DNA of 64,000 nt from positions 92,437 to 156,436 of the forward strand of contig NZ_MSCT01000021.1 of NCBI RefSeq assembly GCF_001921865.1. The letters run 5' to 3'. The position numbers were made by a program, and so were the translations under genes. The notes under the pieces are model-generated. The model did not search any database. It was not told the origin of the DNA and saw nothing but the letters and a program-made list of their open reading frames with translations. Below are positions 45,416 to 53,969 of the stretch, piece after piece; position 1 is the stretch's first letter, and each line of letters starts with the position of its first letter. The stretch is from Pseudomonas chlororaphis. Lineage in GTDB: Bacteria > Pseudomonadota > Gammaproteobacteria > Pseudomonadales > Pseudomonadaceae.

Positions 45416-46303
45416 ATGCAAGCCGCCAACCCGCGTCGCGGGTACATCCTGGGCCTGAGCGCCTACATCATCTGGGGCCTGTTCCCGATCTACTTCAAAG
45501 CCATCGCCAACGTGCCCGCCGTGGAAATCATCATCCACCGGGTGCTCTGGTCCGCGCTGTTCGGCGCGCTGCTGCTGATGGTCTGGAAACACCCCGGCTG
45601 GTGGCGCGAACTGCGGGACAATCCCAAGCGCCTGGCGATCCTGGCCCTGAGCGGCACCCTGATCGCGGCCAACTGGCTGACCTACGTCTGGTCGGTGAAC
45701 AACGGGCGCATGCTCGAAGCCAGCCTGGGTTACTACATCAACCCACTGGTCAACGTACTGCTGGGCATGCTGATCCTCGGTGAAAAGTTGCGGCGCATGC
45801 AGTGGCTGGCCGTCGGCCTGGCGGCAGTCGGCGTGGCGCAGCAGGTGTGGCAAGTCGGCAGCCTGCCCTGGGTGTCGCTGGTGCTGGCGCTGACCTTCGG
45901 TTTCTACGGGCTGATCCGCAAGCAGGCACCGGTCAAGGCGCTGCCGGGGCTGGTGGTGGAAACCTGGATGCTGGTGCCGATTGCCGTGGCCTGGCTGCTG
46001 CTCAACCCGGGCGCCACCAGCGCCCAGTCGGCGTTCTGGACCAGCTCCGAAGCCTGGTGGCTGGTGGCAGCCGGCCCGGTCACCCTGGTGCCGCTGGTGT
46101 GCTTCAACGCCGCCGCCCGCCACCTGCCCTACACCACCCTGGGTTTCCTCCAGTACCTGGCGCCGACCCTGGTGCTGTTGCAGGCGGTCCTGCTGTTCGG
46201 CGAGCACCTGTCATCGAGCACCCTGGTGGCGTTCATGTTCATCTGGGCCGGCCTGGCGGTGTACAGCGTGGATGCCTGGCTGAGCCTGCGCAAGCGCGCC
46301 TGA
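45416..46303 (+). CDS. rarD: EamA-family transporter RarD
   Basis: The 295-residue inner-membrane protein has ten predicted helices in two EamA repeats. It begins YILGLSAYIIWGLFPIYFK and includes GTLIAANWLTYVWSVNNG and GYYINPLVNVLLG. RarD was first linked to chloramphenicol sensitivity in Pseudomonas, but substrates of the family are mostly unknown. The length is normal. The start fits the family N-terminus. Confidence 0.92.
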   Translation: MQAANPRRGYILGLSAYIIWGLFPIYFKAIANVPAVEIIIHRVLWSALFGALLLMVWKHPGWWRELRDNPKRLAILALSGTLIAANWLTYVWSVNNGRMLEASLGYYINPLVNVLLGMLILGEKLRRMQWLAVGLAAVGVAQQVWQVGSLPWVSLVLALTFGFYGLIRKQAPVKALPGLVVETWMLVPIAVAWLLLNPGATSAQSAFWTSSEAWWLVAAGPVTLVPLVCFNAAARHLPYTTLGFLQYLAPTLVLLQAVLLFGEHLSSSTLVAFMFIWAGLAVYSVDAWLSLRKRA

Positions 46304-46366
46304 TCAATAAACGTACAAAGCCCTGCAGGCCACGACTGGCATGGCCTGCAGCTATCCTTCCCAAGG

Positions 46367-46487
46367 TTATCCACAGCGTGATCCCCGCCGTTTGTGCACA
46401 AGCCCTTGAAACTGCTGGTTTTTTGATCAGATCACGAAGAGCCGCAGCCGGCCTGGTCCAGAGCCCGGTCTCTACAGGTTATCCACA
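46367..46487. promoter_or_regulatory. Two exact DnaA boxes in the rarD–ACT gene gap
   Basis: TTATCCACA occurs at 46367–46375 and 46479–46487, both in the same direction, in a 228-base convergent gap. A weaker TGGATAA-like copy lies near 46507–46513. Convergent 3' ends need no regulatory sites, so a titration or replication-linked role is possible. Chance cannot be excluded. Confidence 0.5.
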
Positions 46488-46531
46488 GGCGCATGCACGT
46501 TAATACTGGATAACCCAACGCCCGTCCCGGC

Positions 46532-47050
46532 TCACACCTCGCTGCGCAGCACCAATTCCACCATCAGGTCGTCCGCCAGGGTTTCCAGGCGCGACTGCAA
46601 GACATCCAGGGACAAGGTCAACGGCACCGCCAGGATCGCCTCGGCGTGGAACAGCGGTTCGCTGCTCATGGGCGCCGGACGCACTTCGGTGACCAGTCGC
46701 TCCAGGTTCACCCCCTGCTCGCTCAACAACCGAGTGATATCACGCACGATGCCCGGCCGGTCGTTGCCCACCAACTCCATGGCGATCGGCTTCCAGGTGC
46801 AGGCTTGCTCGATGCCGCTTTCGGCGATCAGTACCCGGATGCCCTGGGTCGCCAATCCCTGCAAGGCGTCCACCAACTCGTCGTAGGCTTCCGCCGGCAC
46901 GCCGACCCGCAGGATGCCGGCGAACTGCCCCGCCATGCGCGACATGCGGCTCTCCAGCCAGTTGCCGCCATGCTCGGCGATGCATTGGGCGATGCGCTCG
47001 ACCTGTCCGGGTTTATCCGGGGCGAATACGGTGAGTACGAGGTGGTCCAT
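46532..47050 (-). CDS. GcvR-like ACT-domain protein
   Basis: The 172-residue protein consists of two ACT domains. The first starts MDHLVLTVFAPDKPGQVERIA and the second IAMELVGNDRPGIVRDITRLL, with a hydrophobic beta strand between. This is the layout of GcvR, which controls the glycine cleavage system by binding GcvA. Whether this orphan copy has that role is unknown. AGAGGG precedes the ATG. It is convergent to rarD. Confidence 0.85.
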   Translation of the reverse strand: MDHLVLTVFAPDKPGQVERIAQCIAEHGGNWLESRMSRMAGQFAGILRVGVPAEAYDELVDALQGLATQGIRVLIAESGIEQACTWKPIAMELVGNDRPGIVRDITRLLSEQGVNLERLVTEVRPAPMSSEPLFHAEAILAVPLTLSLDVLQSRLETLADDLMVELVLRSEV

Positions 47051-47121
47051 GGCGCAGCCCTCTGTCATGACGTTTGTTATAGAAGGCCAAGTATAGGCAA
47101 GCCACAGGGTCGCAGCGGCTC

Positions 47122-47212
47122 GGTAGGAGCGAAGCTTGCTCGCGACAAGGATCACTCGGCCGACATCGTCGACGACCGTCAGGACGCCATCGCGAGCAAG
47201 CTCCGCTCCTAC
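47122..47212. repeat. Inverted REP pair upstream of the ACT gene
   Basis: GGTAGGAGCGAAGCTTGCTCG (from 47122) faces ATCGCGAGCAAGCTCCGCTCC (from 47189). Both arms keep the GCGAGCAAGCT core. Confidence 0.85.
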
Positions 47213-47353
47213 AAGGAACATGGGGACAAAGACGAATCGTGTACATGTTTTTAGAATTCTATGGAACAATCCGCGAGTTTTTTGAGAACATCCCATCTTC
47301 CGGCGTGACCGGAGCGCGAAATTGGGTCGCGGAACGACGTATTTAGTCTAATT

Positions 47354-47400
47354 TTCACAACCGCAATTCATCATGTAGTATGCCGCAGCGCGCACTACAT
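47354..47400 (+). promoter_or_regulatory. Likely glcB promoter with overlapping dyad
   Basis: TTCACA (47354–47359), a 16-base spacer and TAGTAT (47376–47381) resemble a sigma-70 promoter. The perfect dyad ATGTAGT (47373–47379) … ACTACAT (47394–47400) has half-site centres 21 bases apart, two helical turns, and overlaps the -10 box. This suggests repression. A 200-base leader follows to the glcB start, with no ORF or recognised riboswitch. Confidence 0.5.
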
Positions 47401-47600
47401 AACGTTGGATCGATGTCTGCCAAGGCGCAGTCGCAACCCTGAAAGCCCCGTCAGCAAGGCTTCAAGCCGTTGATTGGAACCATCCCAGCCGCCAGCGATG
47501 GCATGTACTGGTAGAGGGGTTTGTGGTTTAAATGGCCAGAGGCTTCATTGTCAATTTGAAGAGCTGAAAAGCGAAATAGCTGAGCAGAGTGAGGCAAGCA

Positions 47601-49778
47601 ATGACTGAACACGTTCAAGTCGGTGGCCTGCAGGTCGCCAAAGTCCTGTTCGACTTCGTGAACAACGAAGCCATTCCCGGTACCGGCCTCACCGCCGACA
47701 CGTTCTGGGCCGGCGCCGACAAGGTCATCCATGACCTGGCGCCGAAGAACAAAGCCCTACTCGCCAAACGCGACGATTTCCAGGCGCGTATCGATGCCTG
47801 GCACCAGTCCCGTGCCGGCCAGGCCCATGACGCCGTGGCCTACAAAGCTTTCCTGCAAGACATCGGTTATCTGCTGCCAGAAGCGGCGGACTTCCAGGCC
47901 ACGACGCAAAACGTCGATGACGAGATCGCCCGCATGGCCGGTCCGCAGCTGGTGGTCCCGGTGATGAACGCGCGTTTCGCCCTCAACGCCTCCAACGCCC
48001 GCTGGGGCTCGCTGTACGACGCGCTCTATGGCACCGATGCCATCAGCGAAGCCGACGGCGCAGAAAAGGGCAAAGGCTACAACAAGGTCCGCGGCGACAA
48101 GGTCATCGCCTTCGCCCGCGCCTTCCTCGACGAAGCCGCGCCACTGGCCGCCGGCTCCCATGTCGACTCCAGCGGCTACAAGATCGTCGGCGGCAAGCTG
48201 GTGGTCGCCCTCAAGGGCGGCAGCAACAGCGGCCTGCGCGACGACGCCCAGCTGATCGGCTACCAGGGCGATGCCGCGGCGCCCACCGCGGTCCTGCTGA
48301 AACACAACGGCCTGCATTTTGAAATCCAGATCGATGCGTCCACCCCGGTCGGCCAGACCGACGCCGCCGGCGTCAAGGACGTGCTGATGGAAGCGGCCCT
48401 GACCACCATCATGGATTGCGAAGACTCGGTCGCCGCGGTCGATGCCGACGACAAGGTGGTGATCTACCGCAACTGGCTCGGCCTGATGAAGGGCGACCTG
48501 GCCGAAGAGGTGGCCAAGGGCGGCAAGACCTTCACCCGCACCATGAACGCCGACCGCGAATACACCGCGCCCAACGGCGGCAGCGTCAAGCTGCACGGCC
48601 GTTCGTTGCTGTTCGTGCGCAACGTCGGCCACCTGATGACCATCGACGCGATCCTCGACAACCAAGGCAACGAAGTGCCGGAAGGCATCCTCGATGGCCT
48701 GGTCACCAGCCTGGCGGCGATCCACAACCTCAACGGCAGCACCTTGCGCACCAACAGCCGCACCGGCTCGGTGTACATCGTCAAACCGAAGATGCACGGC
48801 CCTGAAGAAGCCGCGTTCACCAACGAGCTGTTCGGGCGCATCGAAGACGCGCTGAAGCTGCCGCGCAATACCCTGAAAGTCGGGATCATGGACGAGGAGC
48901 GCCGCACCACGGTCAACCTCAAGGCCTGCATCAAGGCGGCCAGCGAGCGCGTGGTGTTCATCAACACCGGCTTCCTCGACCGTACAGGCGACGAAATCCA
49001 CACCTCCATGGAAGCCGGCGCCGTGGTGCGCAAGGCCGAGATGAAAGCCGCCAAATGGATCGGCGCCTACGAGAACTGGAACGTCGACATCGGCCTCTCC
49101 ACCGGCCTGCAAGGTCGCGCGCAGATCGGCAAGGGCATGTGGGCCATGCCGGACCTGATGGCCGCCATGCTCGAACAGAAAATCGCTCACCCACTGGCCG
49201 GCGCCAACACCGCCTGGGTACCGTCGCCGACCGCCGCGGCCCTGCACGCCCTGCACTACCACAAGGTCGACGTGTTCGCCCGCCAGGCCGAACTGGCCAA
49301 GCGCGCCCGCGCTTCGGTAGACGACATCCTGACCATCCCACTGGCCACTAACACCAACTGGTCGGCCGAGGAAATCAAGAACGAACTGGACAACAACGCC
49401 CAGGGCATTCTCGGTTACGTGGTGCGCTGGATCGACCAGGGCGTGGGTTGTTCCAAGGTGCCGGATATCAACGATGTGGGCCTGATGGAAGACCGCGCCA
49501 CCCTGCGCATTTCCAGCCAGCACATCGCCAACTGGCTGCGCCATGGCGTCGTCACCGAAGCCCAGGTCATGGAAAGCCTCAAGCGCATGGCGCCCGTGGT
49601 GGACCGGCAGAACGCCGGCGACACCCTGTACCGTCCGCTGGCGCCGAACTTCGACAGCAACATCGCCTTCCAGGCCGCGGTCGAGCTGGTGATCGAAGGC
49701 ACCAAGCAACCGAACGGCTACACCGAGCCGGTGCTGCACCGTCGCCGTCGCGAGTTCAAGGCGCGCAACGGCCTGTAA
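47601..49778 (+). CDS. glcB: Malate synthase G
   Basis: Malate synthase G condenses glyoxylate and acetyl-CoA to malate for growth on two-carbon compounds and fatty acids. The 725-residue protein has the large G-isoform length and shows MDCEDSVAAVDADDK, PKMHGPEEAAFTNELF, GIMDEERRTTVNL and FINTGFLDRTGDEIHTSME. GAGG lies upstream of the ATG. No glycolate oxidase genes are adjacent, so it is a stand-alone copy. The acyl-CoA dehydrogenases in this window would feed acetyl-CoA to the same pathway. Confidence 0.97.
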   Translation: MTEHVQVGGLQVAKVLFDFVNNEAIPGTGLTADTFWAGADKVIHDLAPKNKALLAKRDDFQARIDAWHQSRAGQAHDAVAYKAFLQDIGYLLPEAADFQATTQNVDDEIARMAGPQLVVPVMNARFALNASNARWGSLYDALYGTDAISEADGAEKGKGYNKVRGDKVIAFARAFLDEAAPLAAGSHVDSSGYKIVGGKLVVALKGGSNSGLRDDAQLIGYQGDAAAPTAVLLKHNGLHFEIQIDASTPVGQTDAAGVKDVLMEAALTTIMDCEDSVAAVDADDKVVIYRNWLGLMKGDLAEEVAKGGKTFTRTMNADREYTAPNGGSVKLHGRSLLFVRNVGHLMTIDAILDNQGNEVPEGILDGLVTSLAAIHNLNGSTLRTNSRTGSVYIVKPKMHGPEEAAFTNELFGRIEDALKLPRNTLKVGIMDEERRTTVNLKACIKAASERVVFINTGFLDRTGDEIHTSMEAGAVVRKAEMKAAKWIGAYENWNVDIGLSTGLQGRAQIGKGMWAMPDLMAAMLEQKIAHPLAGANTAWVPSPTAAALHALHYHKVDVFARQAELAKRARASVDDILTIPLATNTNWSAEEIKNELDNNAQGILGYVVRWIDQGVGCSKVPDINDVGLMEDRATLRISSQHIANWLRHGVVTEAQVMESLKRMAPVVDRQNAGDTLYRPLAPNFDSNIAFQAAVELVIEGTKQPNGYTEPVLHRRRREFKARNGL

Positions 49779-49797
49779 AAAGCATGCGCTAAACGAC

Positions 49798-49828
49798 AAA
49801 GCCCCGATCGCGAGATCGGGGCTTTTTT
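49798..49828 (+). terminator. Terminator of glcB
   Basis: AAAGCCCCGATC (49798–49809) pairs with GATCGGGGC plus TTT (49814–49825), with a GCGA tetraloop and a run of six T. It starts 19 bases after the stop. Confidence 0.93.
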
Positions 49829-49849
49829 CGTTTCTGCCGGAAAATCGCT

Positions 49850-49873
49850 ATCGCGAGCAAGCTCGCTCCTACA
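49850..49873. repeat. Single REP between glcB and the receiver gene
   Basis: ATCGCGAGCAAGCTCGCTCC (from 49850) is a single copy of the common REP in the convergent gap. Confidence 0.75.
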
Positions 49874-49902
49874 ACGATGGCGTCATAAGCAACACCACCG
49901 AC

Positions 49903-50349
49903 CTAAGGCACCACTCCCAGTTCATGCTTGACCAGCGCCAGCAACTTGCCGGTATCGATCGGCTTGAGCAGGAAGTCCACCACACTCAAGTGCATGGCGG
50001 CGATGGCGTCACGCACATCGGCGTCGCCGGAAATGATGATGATCGGCAGCGCCGCCCGTTCCGATTCGCGCACCAGGCGGATCAGGTCCAGGCCGCTGCC
50101 GGGGGCCATGCGCAGATCGGTGATCAGCAGGCCGATCGACTTGTTCGAGTTCAACAGTTCAAGCGCGGCCATGCCGTTGGCGGCGGTCATGCAGCGAATG
50201 CCATCCAGCCCCAGGATCTCCGACAACAACTCGCGGGCATCCTTGTCGTCGTCGGCAATCAACACACGCTGGGCCGGCAGGTCAGGCTCGAGCATCACGG
50301 CGTTCAGCGCCTCACGCTCGGCATCGCTCAAAATATCGTGGTCGGACAT
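49903..50349 (-). CDS. Stand-alone response-regulator receiver protein
   Basis: The 148-residue protein is one CheY-like receiver domain with a 27-residue lead. The acidic pocket is D33–D35 (ADDDKDA), the phosphoacceptor is D78 in LLITDLRM, the Ser switch is in IIISGDAD, and K129 is in LLKPID. No output domain is present, so it acts by protein contact. No histidine kinase is adjacent. It is divergent from the cNMP/CBS protein, with a 259-base gap holding nothing else recognisable. Confidence 0.9.
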   Translation of the reverse strand: MSDHDILSDAEREALNAVMLEPDLPAQRVLIADDDKDARELLSEILGLDGIRCMTAANGMAALELLNSNKSIGLLITDLRMAPGSGLDLIRLVRESERAALPIIIISGDADVRDAIAAMHLSVVDFLLKPIDTGKLLALVKHELGVVP

Positions 50350-50608
50350 GGCGTTCTCTACATATTCGGATCAATCCCCTAGCACAGTGGTCAGACATCG
50401 CTAAGCAGGCCTTCAATGTGCACTTCGTCGGATTTTTTTCCAAGAGGGCCGATAAGTACTTTTTGCACGGTTTCGACAGCGCCTTGAAGCGAATTAACAG
50501 GTGCCGGACCGCTACCTAGACTTACGTCCAATGGGCACCCCGCACCGGGCGACCGACCATGGCCAAAGACCCGACCACGACAAATCCAAAAAGACTGCGG
50601 TAATGGTT

Positions 50609-52543
50609 ATGAGTAAAGCGGATGCCTTCACCCAGGCAGGGAAAACCGCGGTGTTGCAGAACATCCACGGCACGATGCAATTCCTCCAGCGGTTCCCCCC
50701 TTTCAATCAGATGGAAAACGCTCACCTGGCGTACCTGGTCGAGCAATGCCAGCTGCGTTTCTACGGCCCCGGCGAGAGCATCATCAAGCCCACCGACGGA
50801 CCGGTCGAACACTTCTATATCGTCAAGCAGGGCCGGGTGGTCGGCGAGCGCCAGCACGCCCTCAAGGGCGGCACCGAGACCACCTTCGAAATCACCACCG
50901 GCGAGTGCTTTCCCCTCGCCGCGCTGCTCGGCGAGCGCGCCACCCGCACCGAACACCTGGCGGCCGAAGACACCTTCTGCCTGCAACTGAACAAGCCGGC
51001 CTTCATCAAGCTGTTCGCCCTGTGCGCGGTATTCCGCGACTTCGCCTTGCGCGGCGTCAGCAGCCTGCTGGACCAGGTCAACCAGCAGGTCCAGCAGAAG
51101 GCCGTGGAAACCCTCGGTACCCAGTACTCCCTCAACACCCGGCTGGGCGAATTGGCGATGCGCCATCCGGTGACATGCAGCCCGTCCACCCCGCTGCGCG
51201 AAGCCGTGAGCCTGATGCATGAACAACAGGTCGGCAGCATAGTGGTCGTCGACGAACGCAAGGCACCGCTGGGGATCTTCACCCTGCGTGACCTGCGCCA
51301 GGTGGTGGCCGACGGCACCAGCGATTTCACCCAGGAGATCGAACGGCACATGACCCAGGCGCCGTTCGCCTTATCGCCGGACCACAGCGCCTTCGATGCC
51401 GCCATCGCCATGACCGAACGCCACATCGCCCACGTCTGCCTGGTCAAGGAGCAGCGCCTGTGCGGCGTGGTCTCCGAGCGCGATCTGTTTTCCCTGCAAC
51501 GGGTCGACCTGGTGCACCTGGCGCGGACCATCCGCAACGCGCCGCGCGTCGACAACCTGGTGGCGCTTCGCGGCGAGATCGGCCAGTTGGTGGAACGCAT
51601 GCTGGCCCACGGCGCCTCCTCGACCCAGATCACCCACATCATCACCCTGCTCAACGACCACACCGTGTGCCGGGTCATCGAGTTGACCCTGGCCGACAAG
51701 GGCGACCCCGGCGTGCCGTTCAGCTGGCTGTGTTTCGGCAGCGAAGGCCGGCGCGAACAGACCCTGCACACCGACCAGGACAACGGCATCCTGTTCGAGG
51801 CCCGCGATGCCGTGCACGCCGCCGAAATCCGCGGCAAGCTGCTGCCCCTGGCGCAGCAGATCAACCACAGCCTGGCGCTGTGCGGTTTCAGCCTGTGCAA
51901 GGGCAACATCATGGCCGGCAACCCCGAGCTGTGCCTGTCCCGGGCCGAATGGGCGCGGCGCTTCGCCGCCTTCATTCGCGAAGCCACGCCGGAAAACCTG
52001 CTGGCGTCGAGCATCTATTTCGACCTGCGGGTGGTCTGGGGCGACGAGCAGGGCTGCGCGCAACTGCGCCGCGGCATCCTCGACCAGGTCGGCGACAACC
52101 GCCTGTTCCAGCGCATGATGGCCGAGAACGCGCTGCGCCAGCGCCCGCCGGTGGGGCGTTTCCGCGAGTTCGTGCTGGCCCGGAAAAATGGCGAGAAGGC
52201 CACCCTGGACCTCAAGGTCCAGGGACTCACGCCCTTCGTCGACGGCGCGCGCCTGCTGGCCCTGGCCAACGGTATCGACGCCAACAACACCCTGGAGCGC
52301 CTGCGCCAGCTGGTGGCCCGAGAGGTCATCGAGACCCTCGACGGCGCTGCCTATGAAGAGGCCTACCACTTCATCCAGCAGACCCGCATGCAACAGCACC
52401 AATTGCAGACCCGGCAGAACCAGCCGTACTCCAATCGCGTCGACCCGGACAGCCTCAACCACCTGGACCGGCGGATCCTGCGCGAGTCGCTGCGCCAGGC
52501 CCAGCGCCTGCAAAGCAGCCTGGCGCTGAGGTATCAGCTATGA
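50609..52543 (+). CDS. cNMP-binding, CBS-pair and nucleotidyltransferase (DUF294) protein
   Basis: The 644-residue protein contains a cyclic-nucleotide-binding domain (LQRFPPFNQMENAHLAYLV … GERATRTEHLA, about 20–135), two CBS domains (HPVTCSPSTPLREAV … MTQAPFALSPDHS, about 185–310) and a nucleotidyltransferase region. The latter has the motif GSEGRREQTLHTDQDNG (about 380–396), where the Gly-Ser and two Asp are catalytic in GlnD-like enzymes. The substrate is unknown. The stop overlaps the following exonuclease as ATGA. The start has a weak Shine-Dalgarno, and ATG 50603 is an alternative. Confidence 0.85.
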   Translation: MSKADAFTQAGKTAVLQNIHGTMQFLQRFPPFNQMENAHLAYLVEQCQLRFYGPGESIIKPTDGPVEHFYIVKQGRVVGERQHALKGGTETTFEITTGECFPLAALLGERATRTEHLAAEDTFCLQLNKPAFIKLFALCAVFRDFALRGVSSLLDQVNQQVQQKAVETLGTQYSLNTRLGELAMRHPVTCSPSTPLREAVSLMHEQQVGSIVVVDERKAPLGIFTLRDLRQVVADGTSDFTQEIERHMTQAPFALSPDHSAFDAAIAMTERHIAHVCLVKEQRLCGVVSERDLFSLQRVDLVHLARTIRNAPRVDNLVALRGEIGQLVERMLAHGASSTQITHIITLLNDHTVCRVIELTLADKGDPGVPFSWLCFGSEGRREQTLHTDQDNGILFEARDAVHAAEIRGKLLPLAQQINHSLALCGFSLCKGNIMAGNPELCLSRAEWARRFAAFIREATPENLLASSIYFDLRVVWGDEQGCAQLRRGILDQVGDNRLFQRMMAENALRQRPPVGRFREFVLARKNGEKATLDLKVQGLTPFVDGARLLALANGIDANNTLERLRQLVAREVIETLDGAAYEEAYHFIQQTRMQQHQLQTRQNQPYSNRVDPDSLNHLDRRILRESLRQAQRLQSSLALRYQL

Positions 52544-53247
52544 GCCTGTTCGCTTGGTTGCGCCCGGCCAGCGCGGCGCTCAGCGTCGAACAGCATCAGC
52601 GCCGCGAACGCCTGGCCGCCGCGGCGGCGCTGGGCGAATGCAGCCTGCGCGAACAACGCTGGGTGGTGCTGGACCTGGAAACCACGGGGCTGAACCTCAA
52701 CCGCGACCAGGTGTTGTCCATCGGCGCGGTGGTCATAGAAGACGGTGCCATCGATTTGGGCCAGCAGTTCGAGCGCACCTTGCAGCGCGTCGACCACAAG
52801 CTCAGCCCCAGCGTGCTGATTCACGGCCTGGGGCCCAGCGCGATCGCCGCCGGCAGCGACCCGGTGGAAGCCTTGCTCGACTTCATGGCGTTCGTCGGCG
52901 ACAGCCCGCTGCTGGCGTTCCACGCATCGTTCGACCAGCACATGCTCGGCCGGGCCCTGAAGGACAGCCTGGGCTATCGCCTGCAGCATCCGTTCCTCGA
53001 CGTCGCCGAGATGGCCCCGCTGCTGTGTCCGCACGCCCCTATCCGCGAAGCCGGGCTGGACGACTGGCTGGCCCACTTCAAGCTGCACGTCGGCGAACGC
53101 CACCATGCCGCCGCCGATGCCCTGGCCACCGCCGAACTGGCGCTGATCCTGTTCCACCGCGCCCGCCAACAGCAGATCCACAGCCCGCTGAACCTGCAAC
53201 AGCGGCTCGGCCAATGGAAACGCCGACAACAGACCCCCTCCTTCTAA
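52540..53247 (+). CDS. DnaQ-like 3'-5' exonuclease
   Basis: The 235-residue protein is a DEDDh exonuclease with motif I DLETTGLNLNRDQ (near residue 45), motif II HASFDQHML and motif III HHAAADALATAEL. These residues bind two metals for hydrolysis. It is similar in size to the DnaQ/PolC exonuclease domain, but has an extra 40-residue N-terminus. It is coupled by overlap to the cNMP/CBS protein, a partnership also seen in other Pseudomonas genomes, whose purpose is unknown. Confidence 0.88.
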   Translation: MSLFAWLRPASAALSVEQHQRRERLAAAAALGECSLREQRWVVLDLETTGLNLNRDQVLSIGAVVIEDGAIDLGQQFERTLQRVDHKLSPSVLIHGLGPSAIAAGSDPVEALLDFMAFVGDSPLLAFHASFDQHMLGRALKDSLGYRLQHPFLDVAEMAPLLCPHAPIREAGLDDWLAHFKLHVGERHHAAADALATAELALILFHRARQQQIHSPLNLQQRLGQWKRRQQTPSF

Positions 53248-53406
53248 CCTGTGGCCGCTGCCGAGCCAGAGCGAGGCTGCACCCAACAACGCCGTGGCCG
53301 CAGCGGTGCATCAGACAGAACGCACAACCCCGACAGCGGCCAGGTATCAGATTAATCGCAGCCGACCAGCGCCCATTGCGCGGCTCATTGCGCCCTGCCA
53401 CAATCG

Positions 53407-53423
53407 CGAATAATTCTCGTTAG
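53407..53423 (+). promoter_or_regulatory. Candidate Fur box upstream of the sigma gene
   Basis: CGAATAATTCTCGTTAG contains the GAAT-A-ATTC core and partial matches to the Fur hexamer pattern, about 28 bases before the sigma start. Genes of FecI type are usually Fur-repressed, which supports it. The match to the 19-base consensus is incomplete. Confidence 0.45.
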
Positions 53424-53450
53424 TTTCAACTTCTCGATTGGTGATACGCC

Positions 53451-53969
53451 GTGTCGTCAGCCCAAAGCCCCCACAGTGACCTCGTTGGCGCGTTGTATCG
53501 CGACCATCGCGGCTGGCTGCTGGCCTGGCTGCGGCGCAACGTGGCCTGCCCGCAGCGGGCGGAGGACCTGAGCCAGGACACCTTCGTGCGCCTGCTCGGC
53601 CGCGACGACCTGAAAGCCCCGCGCGAGCCGCGGGCGTTCCTGGTGGCCATCGCCAAGGGCCTGCTGTTCGACTACTTCCGCCGCGCCGCGCTGGAACAGG
53701 CCTACCTCACCGAACTGATGCTGGTCCCGGAAGAGGAACAACCCTCGCCGGAAGCCCAGCAGTTGATCCTCGAAGACCTCAAGGCCATCGACCGCCTGCT
53801 CGGCAAGCTGTCGAGCAAGGCCCGCGCGGCCTTCCTCTATAACCGCCTCGACGGCCTCGGCCACGCCGAAATCGCCGAACGCCTCGGCGTGTCCGTGCCG
53901 CGGGTCCGCCAGTACCTGGCCCAGGGCATCCGCCAGTGCTACGTCGCCCTGTACGGGGAGCCGCTATGA
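53451..53969 (+). CDS. fiuI: Iron-starvation ECF sigma factor (FiuI/FecI type)
   Basis: The 172-residue sigma factor lacks region 1 and has region 2 (ALYRDHRGWLLAWLRRNVAC … DLSQDTFVRLL, residues 12–48) and region 4 (LEDLKAIDRLLGKLSSKARAAFLYNRLDGLGHAEIAERLGVS, abbreviated by its ends). A GTG start is used with GGTGAT upstream. It is followed by its anti-sigma gene and a TonB receptor. The order and position relative to creBCD match fiuI of P. aeruginosa (PA0472). The name is therefore an inference from synteny. Confidence 0.8.
   Translation: MSSAQSPHSDLVGALYRDHRGWLLAWLRRNVACPQRAEDLSQDTFVRLLGRDDLKAPREPRAFLVAIAKGLLFDYFRRAALEQAYLTELMLVPEEEQPSPEAQQLILEDLKAIDRLLGKLSSKARAAFLYNRLDGLGHAEIAERLGVSVPRVRQYLAQGIRQCYVALYGEPL

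Noticed and set aside
47757..49799. 680-codon open frame antisense to glcB
   Set aside because: Composition is typical of reverse-strand translation (His/Val/Gly-rich) and glcB is certain.
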